From Woeseiaceae bacterium (GTDB taxonomy: Bacteria; Pseudomonadota; Gammaproteobacteria; Steroidobacterales; Woeseiaceae), in contig JANQGQ010000012.1 of NCBI GenBank assembly GCA_028277185.1, forward strand, positions 539,046 to 603,045: a DNA stretch of 64,000 nt, in the 5' to 3' direction. The translations under genes and the position numbers were made by a program. Under the pieces are notes generated by a model. It had not been told where the DNA came from. It saw only the letters and a program-made list of their open reading frames with translations, and searched no databases. Shown here in pieces: positions 17,553 through 26,118 of this stretch; the first letter of the stretch is position 1, and the number at the start of each line of letters is the position of its first letter.

Positions 17553-18604
17553 GGTGTCTCGCTCCATACGTGTGCGGCGACGTGGTCGCCGAGGGCAACG
17601 GCGTTCGCCAGCGCGTTGATCGCTGGCAGCCCGAGTTCCTTCTCGATCTGCTCGACGCCGACGGCATTGTCCGTCGCGGGTCCCGTGACGACCGCCGGCT
17701 CGATGTCGTACTCCTCGCGCAGGATGCGCGCACCGCCCCAGGCCGCCACTGGGTCGTTCGCGCACAGGATCACGGCGGTCAGAGCCTTTTGGATCGCGGC
17801 GTCGCTCAGGATTGCCTGCACGCCGTAGGAGCCCAGCAGGCCGTCGCCGAGTTCGAGAACGATCACGTCTGGAGCCGTCTCCGCAAGCGCGGACAGGAGC
17901 GAACGCGTGAGCGCGGGGCCGTTATCGGCCGTCGTCGTAACGATGCCTAAGTCGGAGAAGATCATGGCCTCGCCCGCGCCGGCGTCCTGCATCGCGAGGA
18001 TGTCGCGCCGCAGGGATACGCCCGTCGCTTTGCACGCGGCGGTGTCCTTGCCGTGATGCCGCAGCCGGCCGACGATCGCGCAGGCCGCGGCGGTTTTGCC
18101 CGAGTCCATGCAGGTGCCCGCGAGTGCGACCACGGGGACTCCGCGGGTGTCGAGCCCGGGATCCGCCTGAAGCTTGCGGTTGCCGACGCGCGCGGGCACG
18201 CCGATGCGTTCGCCGAGGTAGGGGAAACTCAGAACCGTGCCAAGGACTTCGCAGGAAAAGGGCGGGCCGACGTCCGGATTGGCCGAGTCGCAAATGCCGA
18301 GAACGCCGCCGATGTTCAGGAGTTCGACCGTGTCGCCGACGGCCAGCTCGGTCGGCAGGTGCCCGGAGTAGCCGCGCAGCGCATTGCGGTGTCCGAGCGC
18401 GCCGACGATCACGTCGCCCGCCGTCACGGTTGCCATCCGGCCGGAAGTCAGCTCGAGCTGGTTGTAGCGCGATTTGTTGTTTTTGACGCGGACGGCGATC
18501 AACACGCCTTCCTCACAGGGGATGTCGGGCGAAAGGCGAACCTCGCCGGCAATGTCGCTGTGCTGCGCGACCGAGGCGATCTTGTCGACGACCACCGATC
18601 TCAC
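17549..18604 (-). CDS. P-loop protein of the BioD/DUF1611-like class inside the arginine operon
   Basis: This 351-residue protein has a beta-rich N-terminal domain (residues 1-155) and a C-terminal P-loop domain with Walker A GTCMDSGKT (163-171), then CAIVGRLRHHGKDTAACKATG and DVIVLELGDGLLGSYGV. The layout recalls dethiobiotin-synthase-like and DUF1611 proteins. DUF1611 includes DgcN, reported as an N-acetyltransferase acting on D-glutamate. It overlaps argG and argC by GTGA at both ends, so it is translated with the arginine enzymes. No argA or argJ is visible, which makes it a candidate for N-acylglutamate formation or another pathway step. That function is inference; the family assignment itself is only moderate. 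Confidence 0.6.
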   Translation of the reverse strand: MRSVVVDKIASVAQHSDIAGEVRLSPDIPCEEGVLIAVRVKNNKSRYNQLELTSGRMATVTAGDVIVGALGHRNALRGYSGHLPTELAVGDTVELLNIGGVLGICDSANPDVGPPFSCEVLGTVLSFPYLGERIGVPARVGNRKLQADPGLDTRGVPVVALAGTCMDSGKTAAACAIVGRLRHHGKDTAACKATGVSLRRDILAMQDAGAGEAMIFSDLGIVTTTADNGPALTRSLLSALAETAPDVIVLELGDGLLGSYGVQAILSDAAIQKALTAVILCANDPVAAWGGARILREEYDIEPAVVTGPATDNAVGVEQIEKELGLPAINALANAVALGDHVAAHVWSETP

Positions 18605-19821
18605 GGCGCGTCACCCTCGCCGGCCCGCGTTTGCAGACTGCCGGCAAGCGACAGGATGCGTGAATATCCCAGTGCATCGGCCGGCGACCACTCGCCCGCG
18701 GCCTCACCGTAAACGCCGCGCGTCGCGGCCAGCAGCGAGAACGGCGAGTCCACGCCGGTGACGAACAGGTTGCCCGGCGACAGGCGAAAACCGACGCTGC
18801 CCGTGACCCGCTGTTGCGACGACACGAGCAGGGCTTCGATGTCGCGACACGCGAGGTCGAGTTGTTTGCCCTCGTGAACCAGGTCGCCGTAGACGGCGGC
18901 GACGCTGTCCTTGATCCGCGCTTGCTGAGCGCTCAGCACGAGCTTCTCCAGTTCGCGATGCGCCGCGATCAGCGTGATCGCGGCCGGCGCCTCGAACGCG
19001 ACGCGCCCTTTGGTGCCGAGGACCGTGTCGCCCAGGTGTATGCCGCGGCCGATGCCGTAGCGACCGCTCAGTTCATCGAGCCGCTCGATGAGTTCGACGG
19101 GGCCGGACGCTTCCCCGTCGAGTGCGACCGGCACGCCCGCATCGAACTCGAGCGTGTGCTCGCTTGCCGCGGCCGGGTCCGTGAACGCGTCGGCGGACAC
19201 TACCCACGCGGATTCAGGAATCGATCGTTGCGACGTAAGCGTCTCTTTGCCGCCGATCGTCACGCCCCACAGGCCTCGGTTGATCGAATAGTCCGAACCC
19301 TGGGCCGGCAGCGGCAGGCCGTTGTCCGCGAGATATGCGAGCTGCTCTTCGCGCACCCAGCTGTTGTCGCGCACCGGAGCCAGCACCTCGAGCCCCGGCG
19401 AGAGCGTGCGGAGCGCGACCTCGAAGCGCACCTGATCGTTGCCGGCCGCCGTGCAGCCGTGAGCCACCGTCGTCGCGCCGCGTGCCGCGGCTACGTCAGC
19501 GAGCCTGGCTGCCTGGAGCCCGCGTTCCGCGCCGACGCACAGCGGGTACGCGTTGCCGCGCAGCACGTTGCCCGCGATAAGAAAGCGGATGACCGTGTCG
19601 AAGAAGTCCTGGCGCGCGTCGACGAGAACGTGCTCCGCGGCACCGAGCGCCAGCGCACGGTCTTCGAGCGCGCTGACGTCGGCCGGCGACAACCCGCCCG
19701 TGTTGATCGTCGCGGTCACCACCTCGCGGCCATAGTGCTCCTTCAGCCACGGGACACAGAAAGACGTGTCCAGCCCACCCGAGAAGGCGAGAATGATGGG
19801 GTTGTCGTCCTTGCCTGGCAT
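18601..19821 (-). CDS. argG: Argininosuccinate synthase
   Basis: The 406-residue enzyme joins citrulline and aspartate using ATP. The N-type ATP pyrophosphatase motif is LAFSGGLDTSF (residue 11 onward), with VAHGCTAAGNDQVRFE and YSINRGLWG later. The slightly divergent pattern (TSFCVPWLKEHYG) matches the group found in xanthomonads and Bacteroidetes that use acylornithine transcarbamylases. It follows argR after nine bases and overlaps the P-loop gene by GTGA. Confidence 0.93.
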   Translation of the reverse strand: MPGKDDNPIILAFSGGLDTSFCVPWLKEHYGREVVTATINTGGLSPADVSALEDRALALGAAEHVLVDARQDFFDTVIRFLIAGNVLRGNAYPLCVGAERGLQAARLADVAAARGATTVAHGCTAAGNDQVRFEVALRTLSPGLEVLAPVRDNSWVREEQLAYLADNGLPLPAQGSDYSINRGLWGVTIGGKETLTSQRSIPESAWVVSADAFTDPAAASEHTLEFDAGVPVALDGEASGPVELIERLDELSGRYGIGRGIHLGDTVLGTKGRVAFEAPAAITLIAAHRELEKLVLSAQQARIKDSVAAVYGDLVHEGKQLDLACRDIEALLVSSQQRVTGSVGFRLSPGNLFVTGVDSPFSLLAATRGVYGEAAGEWSPADALGYSRILSLAGSLQTRAGEGDAP

Positions 19822-19830
19822 TTTGCTTCC

Positions 19831-20286
19831 TCACGCCGTTAGCGATTGTTCGATTCGATTCAGGAGCCGCTTTTGCGCCGCAAGCCCGGCTGTCGCGACG
19901 AATACGGTATCGTCGCCGCCGATGCAGCCGACGATTTCCGGCCACGCCGCGCGATCGAGCGCCAGCGCGACCCGCTGCGCCGCGCCGATTCCCGTGCGGA
20001 TGACCAGCAGGTTCGGCCCGGCCGGCTTCAGTTCGCGCACGAGATCGGCGACCGCCGCGAACTCGCCGTCGTGCCCGGCCGTCTCGTCGGCCGGCAGTAC
20101 ATAGCCCTCCGGCGTCTTGACGGCTCCGATCTCCCGCAAGTCACGGCTCACGCTCGACTGTGTCGCGGCGATGCCCCGCGCTTCGAGGGCGGCGACGAGC
20201 GCGCGCTGCGTCGCCACCGCGCCGGCGCGCAGCAGTCCGTAGAGCTGCTCGCGGCGCTCGGCCTGATCGTGCGCGGCGTGCGGCAT
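19831..20286 (-). CDS. argR: Arginine repressor
   Basis: This 151-residue hexameric repressor has the winged helix-turn-helix with the signature ATQSSVSRDLREIGAVKTPEGY and the C-terminal arginine-binding region TGIGAAQRVALALDRAAWPEIVGCIGGDDTVFV. It heads the arginine operon, nine bases before argG. A double ARG-box-like inverted repeat lies 15 bases upstream of its start, so autoregulated control of the whole operon by arginine is likely. Confidence 0.93.
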   Translation of the reverse strand: MPHAAHDQAERREQLYGLLRAGAVATQRALVAALEARGIAATQSSVSRDLREIGAVKTPEGYVLPADETAGHDGEFAAVADLVRELKPAGPNLLVIRTGIGAAQRVALALDRAAWPEIVGCIGGDDTVFVATAGLAAQKRLLNRIEQSLTA

Positions 20287-20300
20287 GGCAAGCGTTCCCG

Positions 20301-20340
20301 ATTAATATGCGCATACTTATAGATTAATGCGCATATTAAT
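20301..20340. promoter_or_regulatory. Paired ARG-box-like operator upstream of argR
   Basis: ATTAATATGCGCAT (20301-20314) and its exact reverse complement ATGCGCATATTAAT (20327-20340) flank a 12-base AT-rich spacer. Each arm carries its own small palindrome ATGCGCAT. Two adjacent palindromic AT-rich boxes are what an ArgR hexamer binds. The site controls the minus-strand arg operon and could also affect the divergent esterase gene. Confidence 0.75.
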
Positions 20341-20417
20341 TCAAGGTCTTTCGACCCGGTCATGCGCTACACTCGCGCGTCGTTTGGGCTGTGAAGATCC
20401 GCCTTAGGGTGTAGCCA

Positions 20418-21092
20418 ATGAGTGATCCGGTCATCATCGAAACCGGCGCGGAGCCGCTGGGCAGCGTCATCTGGCTGCACGGCCTCGGCGCAGACGGGCA
20501 CGATTTCGAGCCGATCGTGCCGGAGCTGTCGCTGCCCGCCGATCTGCCGCTGCGCTTTGTGTTTCCGCACGCGCCGACGCGGCCCGTCACCGTCAACGGC
20601 GGCATGATCATGCGGGCGTGGTACGACATCCTGAGCTTCGACGGCGATGGCCGCTCCGACGAGACTGGCCTTCGCGCCAGTGCCGGGGTTCTCGAATCTT
20701 TGATCGCCGGTGAGACGGAGCGGGGTGTCCCCGCGTCGCGCATCGTCCTTGCCGGGTTCTCGCAGGGCGGTGCCGTGGCGCTGCATACGGGTCTGCGATA
20801 CGGCGACCCGCTGGCGGGCCTGCTCCTGCTGTCGACTTATCTGCCGCTTCCCGGCGCGTTCGCTCTGGAGGTCATCGACAATCCCGCGAAGCAGCCCGTG
20901 TCGACGCCGGTCTTCATGGCCCACGGCAGCTTCGATCCCGTGTTGCCTCTCGAACTCGGTCGCGAATCGAAAGCGCTGATCGAGACGGCAGGCTACGCCG
21001 TCGAGTGGCACGAGTACCCCATGGCGCATCAGGTTTGTGCCCCCGAGATTGCGGATATCCGCGAGTTTTTGCTCGCCGCTTACTCCAGCTGA
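20418..21092 (+). CDS. Alpha/beta hydrolase, phospholipase/carboxylesterase family
   Basis: The 224-residue cytosolic esterase shows the oxyanion region VIWLHGLGADGHDF, the nucleophile elbow GFSQGGAV (Ser about 114) and the late histidine in YPMAHQVC, with Asp in SFDPVLP. This matches Pseudomonas carboxylesterase II and acyl-protein thioesterases. Substrates are probably short acyl esters or thioesters. It is divergent from argR and its 3' end overlaps the end of the NRDE gene by 13 bases. Confidence 0.88.
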   Translation: MSDPVIIETGAEPLGSVIWLHGLGADGHDFEPIVPELSLPADLPLRFVFPHAPTRPVTVNGGMIMRAWYDILSFDGDGRSDETGLRASAGVLESLIAGETERGVPASRIVLAGFSQGGAVALHTGLRYGDPLAGLLLLSTYLPLPGAFALEVIDNPAKQPVSTPVFMAHGSFDPVLPLELGRESKALIETAGYAVEWHEYPMAHQVCAPEIADIREFLLAAYSS

Positions 21093-21838
21093 AGCCAGGC
21101 GCGTTCCTCGCCTTCCTGGCGCCCGTCAGGCGCGTAGGTCCGCTCCGTTACCGTCATCCGGCCGCCGTCGTCGAGGAGTACGATGGTCGACGAGCGCGTG
21201 CCGTAGTCCGGCGAAACGATGAACGGCGCCGTCAGCGCGTGCGCCAGATCGAAGCTTAAGTCCCCGGTTTCCACCTCGGCCGCTCGGGCGCGCTCGCGGT
21301 TTGTGAGCAGTTCGCCAAGTGCGCCGGGGCTGACGCGCCCGGTCGCGAGCAGCTCGTCCAATGCGCTCTTGCCGTAACGCGTCTTGTGCCAGGCCGCGTC
21401 CAGCTCCGCGTTCGCCAGCCCATAGATTCCCGGTGGCAGCAACTCAGGCTCGCGGCGGCCCCGATTGTTGACGTAGACCATCTGGCGGCGGTCGCCGAGC
21501 AGCAGGCTGAACCCGGCATAGCTATCGCCGTCGATGTCCGCCGCGTAGGCGAGTGGCGATCGGGACTCAATGAGAAAACCACTGACCAGTTCGCCGCGTG
21601 AGCGGCGTCCCCGGTTTCTGTCGGCGTCGCGAAAATTGGTCAATGCCGCGAAACGGCCGTCACGGCTCACGCCGAGCCAGGTGCCGCCCGCCTCGAGGTC
21701 CCGGCCCGCGAGAACGTCCGGGTGGTCCGACCACCAGTGCAGCGCGCGGGTCGGCCGGCGATGGAACTCGTCGCGATTGGCGGCGACGACGAGGGGTAGC
21801 GCAGCGTCCTGTTGCCAGGCAAGCAGGATCAGGCACAT
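21080..21838 (-). CDS. NRDE family protein (TANGO2-like)
   Basis: This 252-residue protein begins MCLILLAWQQ and has VVAANRDEFHRRPT, the Asn-Arg-Asp-Glu motif naming the family, then GRDLEAGGTWLGVSRDGRFAALTNFRD. The N-terminal cysteine is a conserved nucleophile position. Homologues include TANGO2, linked to haem or lipid handling in eukaryotes; the bacterial role is unsettled. It overlaps nudC by ten bases and is probably co-transcribed with it. Confidence 0.85.
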   Translation of the reverse strand: MCLILLAWQQDAALPLVVAANRDEFHRRPTRALHWWSDHPDVLAGRDLEAGGTWLGVSRDGRFAALTNFRDADRNRGRRSRGELVSGFLIESRSPLAYAADIDGDSYAGFSLLLGDRRQMVYVNNRGRREPELLPPGIYGLANAELDAAWHKTRYGKSALDELLATGRVSPGALGELLTNRERARAAEVETGDLSFDLAHALTAPFIVSPDYGTRSSTIVLLDDGGRMTVTERTYAPDGRQEGEERAWLQLE

Positions 21839-22716
21839 GCGGTGAGCCAGTGATCGACCAGCCGCCGCGCGATCGACACGCGGTAGGGAAGTTTCGGGAA
21901 TCCCGAAACGAGGTCGCGGCGGGTAAACCAGCGGGCATCCTCGAGCTCCTGGTCGTTGAGGCGAATGTCCCGCGAGCGCGCCTCGGCGAAGAATCCGAGC
22001 ATCAGCGACGACGGAAAGGGCCAGGGTTGCGAGCTGTGGTAGCGGACGGCGCCCACGTGGATATTGGTCTCCTCGAACACCTCTCGCCGTACGGCGTCCT
22101 CCAGGGATTCACCGGGTTCGGCGAAACCCGCAATCGTCGAATAGCGGCCTTCGGGCCAGCCGGTCTGCCGGCCGAGAAGGCAGCGGTCGCCTTGCGTAAC
22201 GAGGACGATGACGGCGGGATCGACTCGCGGAAACAGGGTTCGGCCGCAGTCCGCCGAGCTGCAGACCCGGGCGTTCCCGCCTGACTCCGGTCGCGCGGGC
22301 GCGCCGCAGCTGCCGCAGAAGAGCGTCGCTTCATGCCACAGCACGAGTGCCCTCGCGTGCGCGGCGAGGTTCGCCTGGTCGGGCGCCAGCAGCGAACCGA
22401 GGCGGCGGAGATCCTCGAAGCGGCCGCGGTTTGCGTAAGGGGTTTCGTCTGCGTCGAGCGCGAAGGCGAATACCGGACGCTCGCGATACAGGCCGAGGAA
22501 GATGAGCTCGTCGATGGCGGCATCGACGCCGCCATCGCGGTCGAGAAAGACCAGCGAGGCGTTGCCGTCCTCGCCGGTCACGAGGCAGCGATGGCGCCAC
22601 ACCGGAATGAACAGACTCGCCGCGCTGTCGGCCGCGGTTGACAGCCAGTCCGGGTCCTTGCGCTTCTCGCCGCTGCGATCGACGAAGGCGCCAGCGAACA
22701 CGTTGTGGTTTTCCAT
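21829..22716 (-). CDS. nudC: NAD+ diphosphatase / NAD-capped RNA hydrolase
   Basis: The 295-residue enzyme cleaves NADH and removes NAD caps from RNA. It has a zinc ribbon (CGSCGAP, then CSSADCG), the Nudix box GFAEPGESLEDAVRREVFEE and the NudC signature SQPWPFPSSLMLGF. An N-terminal domain with FLGLYRERPVFAFAL is typical of the Zn-ribbon NudC type. Start at MENHNVFAG; longer in-frame extensions look like random sequence. It overlaps the NRDE gene. Confidence 0.93.
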   Translation of the reverse strand: MENHNVFAGAFVDRSGEKRKDPDWLSTAADSAASLFIPVWRHRCLVTGEDGNASLVFLDRDGGVDAAIDELIFLGLYRERPVFAFALDADETPYANRGRFEDLRRLGSLLAPDQANLAAHARALVLWHEATLFCGSCGAPARPESGGNARVCSSADCGRTLFPRVDPAVIVLVTQGDRCLLGRQTGWPEGRYSTIAGFAEPGESLEDAVRREVFEETNIHVGAVRYHSSQPWPFPSSLMLGFFAEARSRDIRLNDQELEDARWFTRRDLVSGFPKLPYRVSIARRLVDHWLTACA

Positions 22717-22778
22717 TCGGCCGCCCGTCGCAACGTTGCGGCCGGAGTGTACCGTATCGCAACGACACGCACGGGCAG

Positions 22779-23336
22779 TCAACGGGCGGGGGTCGCCAGT
22801 ACGCAGGCCGGACAGGTGGAACGGTCGATCGCGTAGGCGTCGCGGACGTACGGCGAGTCACAATGCACGCAGCGTGCGACGATGAGTTCGTCGTTCGCCG
22901 CGATGGCGTTGAGCAGATTCCACGTCCACTCGAACGACAGGAGCGGTGCGTCGTGGAGCAGCAAATAGGTTTCGAAGGCGCGGCACAGGCGGTGTCCGAA
23001 TTCCACGTCGGGCCGCGGCCATGTCGCGTGTACCTTGCCGGAGAGCTCCAGACGCAACAGCAGGTTCGCGCAGAAGAGCGCGACCAGCGTGGTCGCCTGC
23101 AGCTGATGTTCCGGCGTTTTCACGAAGCGTGAGATCTGCTGCGGCGACTTACCGCGGCGCCGCCTGACCTGTCGGCCGCTGTCGCGGAAGTAGGTTGCGT
23201 AGAGCTTCCTGATCCTGTCGTCCGACAGGCCGGTGCAGCTCCTGATCGTTCGCGTTCGGGCTTCATGGCCAATCATCCTGAGCGCGAGCTCAAACTGGCT
23301 TCGTTCGTGAGCGTAGCGGTCGTCCGTTAGTCGCAT
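22779..23336 (-). CDS. FlhC-like transcriptional regulator
   Basis: This 185-residue protein resembles FlhC, half of the FlhD4C2 flagellar master regulator. It shows an N-terminal helical region (FELALRMIGHEARTRTIRSCTGLSDDRIRKLY), a basic stretch, and a C-terminal zinc site with four cysteines, CVHCDSPY and STCPAC, 18 residues apart. No FlhD is next to it and no flagellar genes are in the window, so it may regulate something else or pair with a distant FlhD. It sits head to head with an unknown gene across a 138-base AT-rich promoter region. Confidence 0.7.
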   Translation of the reverse strand: MRLTDDRYAHERSQFELALRMIGHEARTRTIRSCTGLSDDRIRKLYATYFRDSGRQVRRRRGKSPQQISRFVKTPEHQLQATTLVALFCANLLLRLELSGKVHATWPRPDVEFGHRLCRAFETYLLLHDAPLLSFEWTWNLLNAIAANDELIVARCVHCDSPYVRDAYAIDRSTCPACVLATPAR

Positions 23337-23397
23337 ATGTAATCTTTATGGTCTCAGTAAACCATTTTATATGTTTAGTCCACGTTAATAATCTATA

Positions 23398-23410
23398 TTT
23401 GGTAACCAAA
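23398..23410. promoter_or_regulatory. Palindrome TTTGGTAACCAAA in divergent promoter region
   Basis: A perfect 13-base palindrome lies in the AT-rich region between the FlhC-like gene and the divergent unknown gene. TAATCTTT (23339-23346) and AAAGATTA (about 23408-23415) form wider inverted repeats around it. It is a plausible operator for one or both genes; the binding protein is not known. Confidence 0.4.
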
Positions 23411-23474
23411 GATTAATATAAGTATCTCCGCAATGCATCGCGGAATACACCGCCAGTCCAATGGGAGGAGACGA

Positions 23475-24143
23475 ATGCGCTACACGAGCCCCTGGGTAGC
23501 CGACTTCGAAAACGTCACTGCGCTCAATCAGTGCTTCGTGGAGTTCGCCGCCCGCCGGCCACGACCGCCGACCGTCGGCGAGTCGGTGCATGGCGCGCTT
23601 GCCGCACTATCCCTTACGGAACGGCGGCGGCTTTCGCGGCAGCCGTTCCTGCTGTTCACGCTGGGCGACTACGATCCGGGTCTCTGGCGGCAATGTTCCA
23701 CCGGTCCCCAGCGCGACCTGCTGCGCGATACGGCGCTCATGTCGGTCGCCGAGTGGCGCCTGGTGACATCGACGCTCTCGCTTCTGTGGATACTCGCGCG
23801 CGACAACCGCTACTGCGCAAGGCTGGTCGCGGGTGCCCCTGACGAGTGGTTTTCGCTGGTTGCCGGAAAACCTGTCGTGGAACTGCTCGAGTTTGCAGCG
23901 GGCTTCGAGCACCTCGTCATTCCGCGGCTGGCCAACGAGCAGGCCTTCTGGCGCCGCCTGATTGCCGGTTGCCGCCTCCCGGCGAGAAAAAGTCGCGAGG
24001 CAACGAGGTTCGCGGCCTTCCATAGGGTCCTGTCCCACATCGGCGCCGACGGATCGCTTCACGTCGCGGCGGCCGCCTGCCGGCGGGCGGACGCCCCGAA
24101 GCGGCTTGCCGACCCTGTCCGGAGCAAAAACCGGCAGGACTAA
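23475..24143 (+). CDS. Hypothetical protein divergent from the FlhC-like regulator
   Basis: I do not recognise this 222-residue protein. It is soluble, has no signal peptide, and is rich in Arg, Leu and Trp, with a predicted helical middle (WRLVTSTLSLLWILARDN) and a basic C-terminus (RSKNRQD). The start at 23475 has GGAGG at ideal spacing, better than the in-frame codon at 23433. The shared AT-rich promoter with an FlhC-like gene suggests linked regulation. It could be a partner of that regulator, but it is much longer than FlhD. Confidence 0.6.
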   Translation: MRYTSPWVADFENVTALNQCFVEFAARRPRPPTVGESVHGALAALSLTERRRLSRQPFLLFTLGDYDPGLWRQCSTGPQRDLLRDTALMSVAEWRLVTSTLSLLWILARDNRYCARLVAGAPDEWFSLVAGKPVVELLEFAAGFEHLVIPRLANEQAFWRRLIAGCRLPARKSREATRFAAFHRVLSHIGADGSLHVAAAACRRADAPKRLADPVRSKNRQD

Positions 24144-24187
24144 GGACGTTCCGCGACCGGCCGCGGATCGTTACAATACGCCGCCTC

Positions 24188-25120
24188 ATGACCGCCCTTA
24201 CGATCGCGAATCTCAGGAAAACCTACGCCAATGGCAACGAGGCGCTGAAAGGGATCGACCTGAACGTCGAGGCCGGCGAGTTCTATGCACTGCTCGGACC
24301 GAACGGTGCCGGCAAGACGACCGCAATCGGGATCATGAGCTCGCTCGTCAACAAGACCAGCGGGAACGTGTCGGTCTTCGGCAACAGCATAGACACCGAT
24401 CTCGAGGCGGCCAAGGCCTGTATCGGGCTGGTACCGCAGGAAGTAAACCTCAATCTCTGGGAAACGGTGGGGAACATCGTCGTGACCCAGGCGGGCTACT
24501 ACGGTCTGCCGCGAAGGCGGGCCAGTGAGCAGGCCGAGAAGTATCTCAAGCGCCTCCGCCTCTGGGACCGCCGCAAGGACATCGCACGAAGTCTGTCGGG
24601 CGGCATGAAGCGCCGACTGATGATCGCGAGAGCGCTGGTGCATGAACCGCGGCTTCTGATCCTCGACGAACCGACCGCCGGCGTCGATATCGAGATCAGG
24701 CGCTCGATGTGGCAGTTCCTGAGAGAAATCAACGAAGCCGGCACCACGATCATTCTGACGACCCACTACCTCGAGGAGGCCGAGTCGCTTTGCCGACGCG
24801 TCGCGATCATCGACGAGGGCCGGATCATCGAGGATGCAGCGATGACCGACGTGCTGCGCAAGCTGAGTCAGGAAACCTTCGTCCTGTCGCTCGGAACGCC
24901 TCTTGCCTCACCGCCATCGCTGCCGGGCTTCGACTCGAGCTTGAGAAACGAGCTCGAACTCGAAGTCGCTCTGGGTCGCGAGCACAGCCTGAACGACCTG
25001 TTTGACGCTCTCGATGAACGACGGATCAGCGTCGTGAGCATGCGCAATAAGACGAACCGGCTCGAGGAACTGTTTATGCGGCTTGTGGAAAACAAGCAGA
25101 GCGTGGAGGGACTGTCGTGA
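24188..25120 (+). CDS. ABC transporter ATP-binding protein, YadG-like
   Basis: The 310-residue ATPase has Walker A GPNGAGKTTAIG, Q-loop GLVPQEVNLNLWETV, signature LSGGMKRRLMIARAL, Walker B LLILDEPTAGVD and switch His in LTTHYLEEAE. The C-terminal 80 residues form an accessory domain ending RLEELFMRLVE, typical of ABC-2 drug or antibiotic exporters. It overlaps the permease gene by four bases (GTGA), so the two form one exporter. Closest remembered family is E. coli YadG/YadH; the cargo is unknown. Confidence 0.9.
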   Translation: MTALTIANLRKTYANGNEALKGIDLNVEAGEFYALLGPNGAGKTTAIGIMSSLVNKTSGNVSVFGNSIDTDLEAAKACIGLVPQEVNLNLWETVGNIVVTQAGYYGLPRRRASEQAEKYLKRLRLWDRRKDIARSLSGGMKRRLMIARALVHEPRLLILDEPTAGVDIEIRRSMWQFLREINEAGTTIILTTHYLEEAESLCRRVAIIDEGRIIEDAAMTDVLRKLSQETFVLSLGTPLASPPSLPGFDSSLRNELELEVALGREHSLNDLFDALDERRISVVSMRNKTNRLEELFMRLVENKQSVEGLS

Positions 25121-25890
25121 ACCTCGCGCTCAACGCCGTGGCGATCCGGACCCTGGTGCATAAGGAACTGGTTCGGATCCTGCGGATATGGGTGCAGACG
25201 ATCGTGCCGCCCGCGATCACGATGACGCTGTACTTCATCATTTTCGGCAACCTGATTGGCCGGCGCATCGGCACCATGGACGGCTTCGACTACATGCAGT
25301 TCATCGCGCCCGGGCTGATCATGATGTCCGTGATTACCAATTCCTACGGCAACGTCGTATCGAGTTTCTTCGGCGCCAAGTTCGGACGGCACATCGAAGA
25401 GATGCTCGTGTCGCCGATGTCGAACTCCGCGATCATCATCGGTCACGTGGCAGGCGGCCTGATTCGCGGCCTGATGGTCGGCGCTCTCGTTACCGTGATC
25501 GCGCTGTTCTTCACGAAGCTCAGCGTCGCCAATCCACTGATAACGCTGTCGATGGTCATCTTGTCGTCGATCGTGTTCTCACTGATGGGTTTCATCAACG
25601 CGATCTTCGCGAAGAAGTTCGACGATATCTCCCTGATACCGACGTTCGTGCTCACGCCGCTGACCTACCTTGGCGGCGTCTTCTATTCGATCTCTCTTCT
25701 CCCCGAGTTCTGGCAGGGCGTATCGAAGGCCAATCCCATCCTCTACATGGTCAACGCTTTCCGCTACGGCATCCTCGGAACGTCCGACATCAGCATCGCC
25801 TACGCGTACGGGATTGTGTTGTTCTTTGTCGTAACCCTGTTTTCGGCCTGCCTGTACCTGCTAAATCGAGGCGTCGGGATACGCGAGTAG
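25117..25890 (+). CDS. ABC-2 type permease, YadH-like
   Basis: The 257-residue protein has six membrane segments and the ABC-2 features RIWVQTIVPPAITMTLYFIIFG, FIAPGLIMMSVI, and TYLGGVFYSISLLPEFWQG before the last helices. It starts with GTG inside the stop codon of the ATPase gene. It forms the membrane half of the exporter. A hairpin-repeat region begins about 40 bases after its stop codon. Confidence 0.9.
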   Translation: MNLALNAVAIRTLVHKELVRILRIWVQTIVPPAITMTLYFIIFGNLIGRRIGTMDGFDYMQFIAPGLIMMSVITNSYGNVVSSFFGAKFGRHIEEMLVSPMSNSAIIIGHVAGGLIRGLMVGALVTVIALFFTKLSVANPLITLSMVILSSIVFSLMGFINAIFAKKFDDISLIPTFVLTPLTYLGGVFYSISLLPEFWQGVSKANPILYMVNAFRYGILGTSDISIAYAYGIVLFFVVTLFSACLYLLNRGVGIRE

Positions 25891-25927
25891 GCGGCGTGGT
25901 GCCGGTTGCGGCCCGTCGCTCTGGCGT

Positions 25928-26006
25928 GCCGGGGTCCCGGGGGGCCTTACCGGAATGGCTCCCTGCGGTCCGCTTTATTTCCGGTAAGGCCCCCCGGGAC
26001 CCCGGC
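25928..26006 (+). repeat. Constant-loop hairpin repeat, copy 1 (28-bp arms)
   Basis: Arms 25928-25955 and 25979-26006 are perfect reverse complements; the 23-base loop starts TGGCTCCC and ends GCTTTAT. The arms are G/C-run rich (GGGGTCCCGGGG) and end GGAA next to the loop. The same loop recurs in all intact copies in the window. This copy also may act as a terminator of the ABC operon, but no T-run follows. Confidence 0.9.
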
Positions 26007-26118
26007 TTTGACATTGCCTTGGCGTTGAGTCTCCCGGGTTTGGCCCTTTGCAGCTTTTTCCTCTTCTGGGGTGGCGGATAGCCGTTGTCAGGTTGGAGCA
26101 CGCTCGTAGAGTGACCGG

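Noticed and set aside
25928..26006. Simple intrinsic terminators as explanation of the hairpins
   Set aside because: No T-run follows the stems, several lie far from gene ends, and a terminator would not need a constant 23-base loop.
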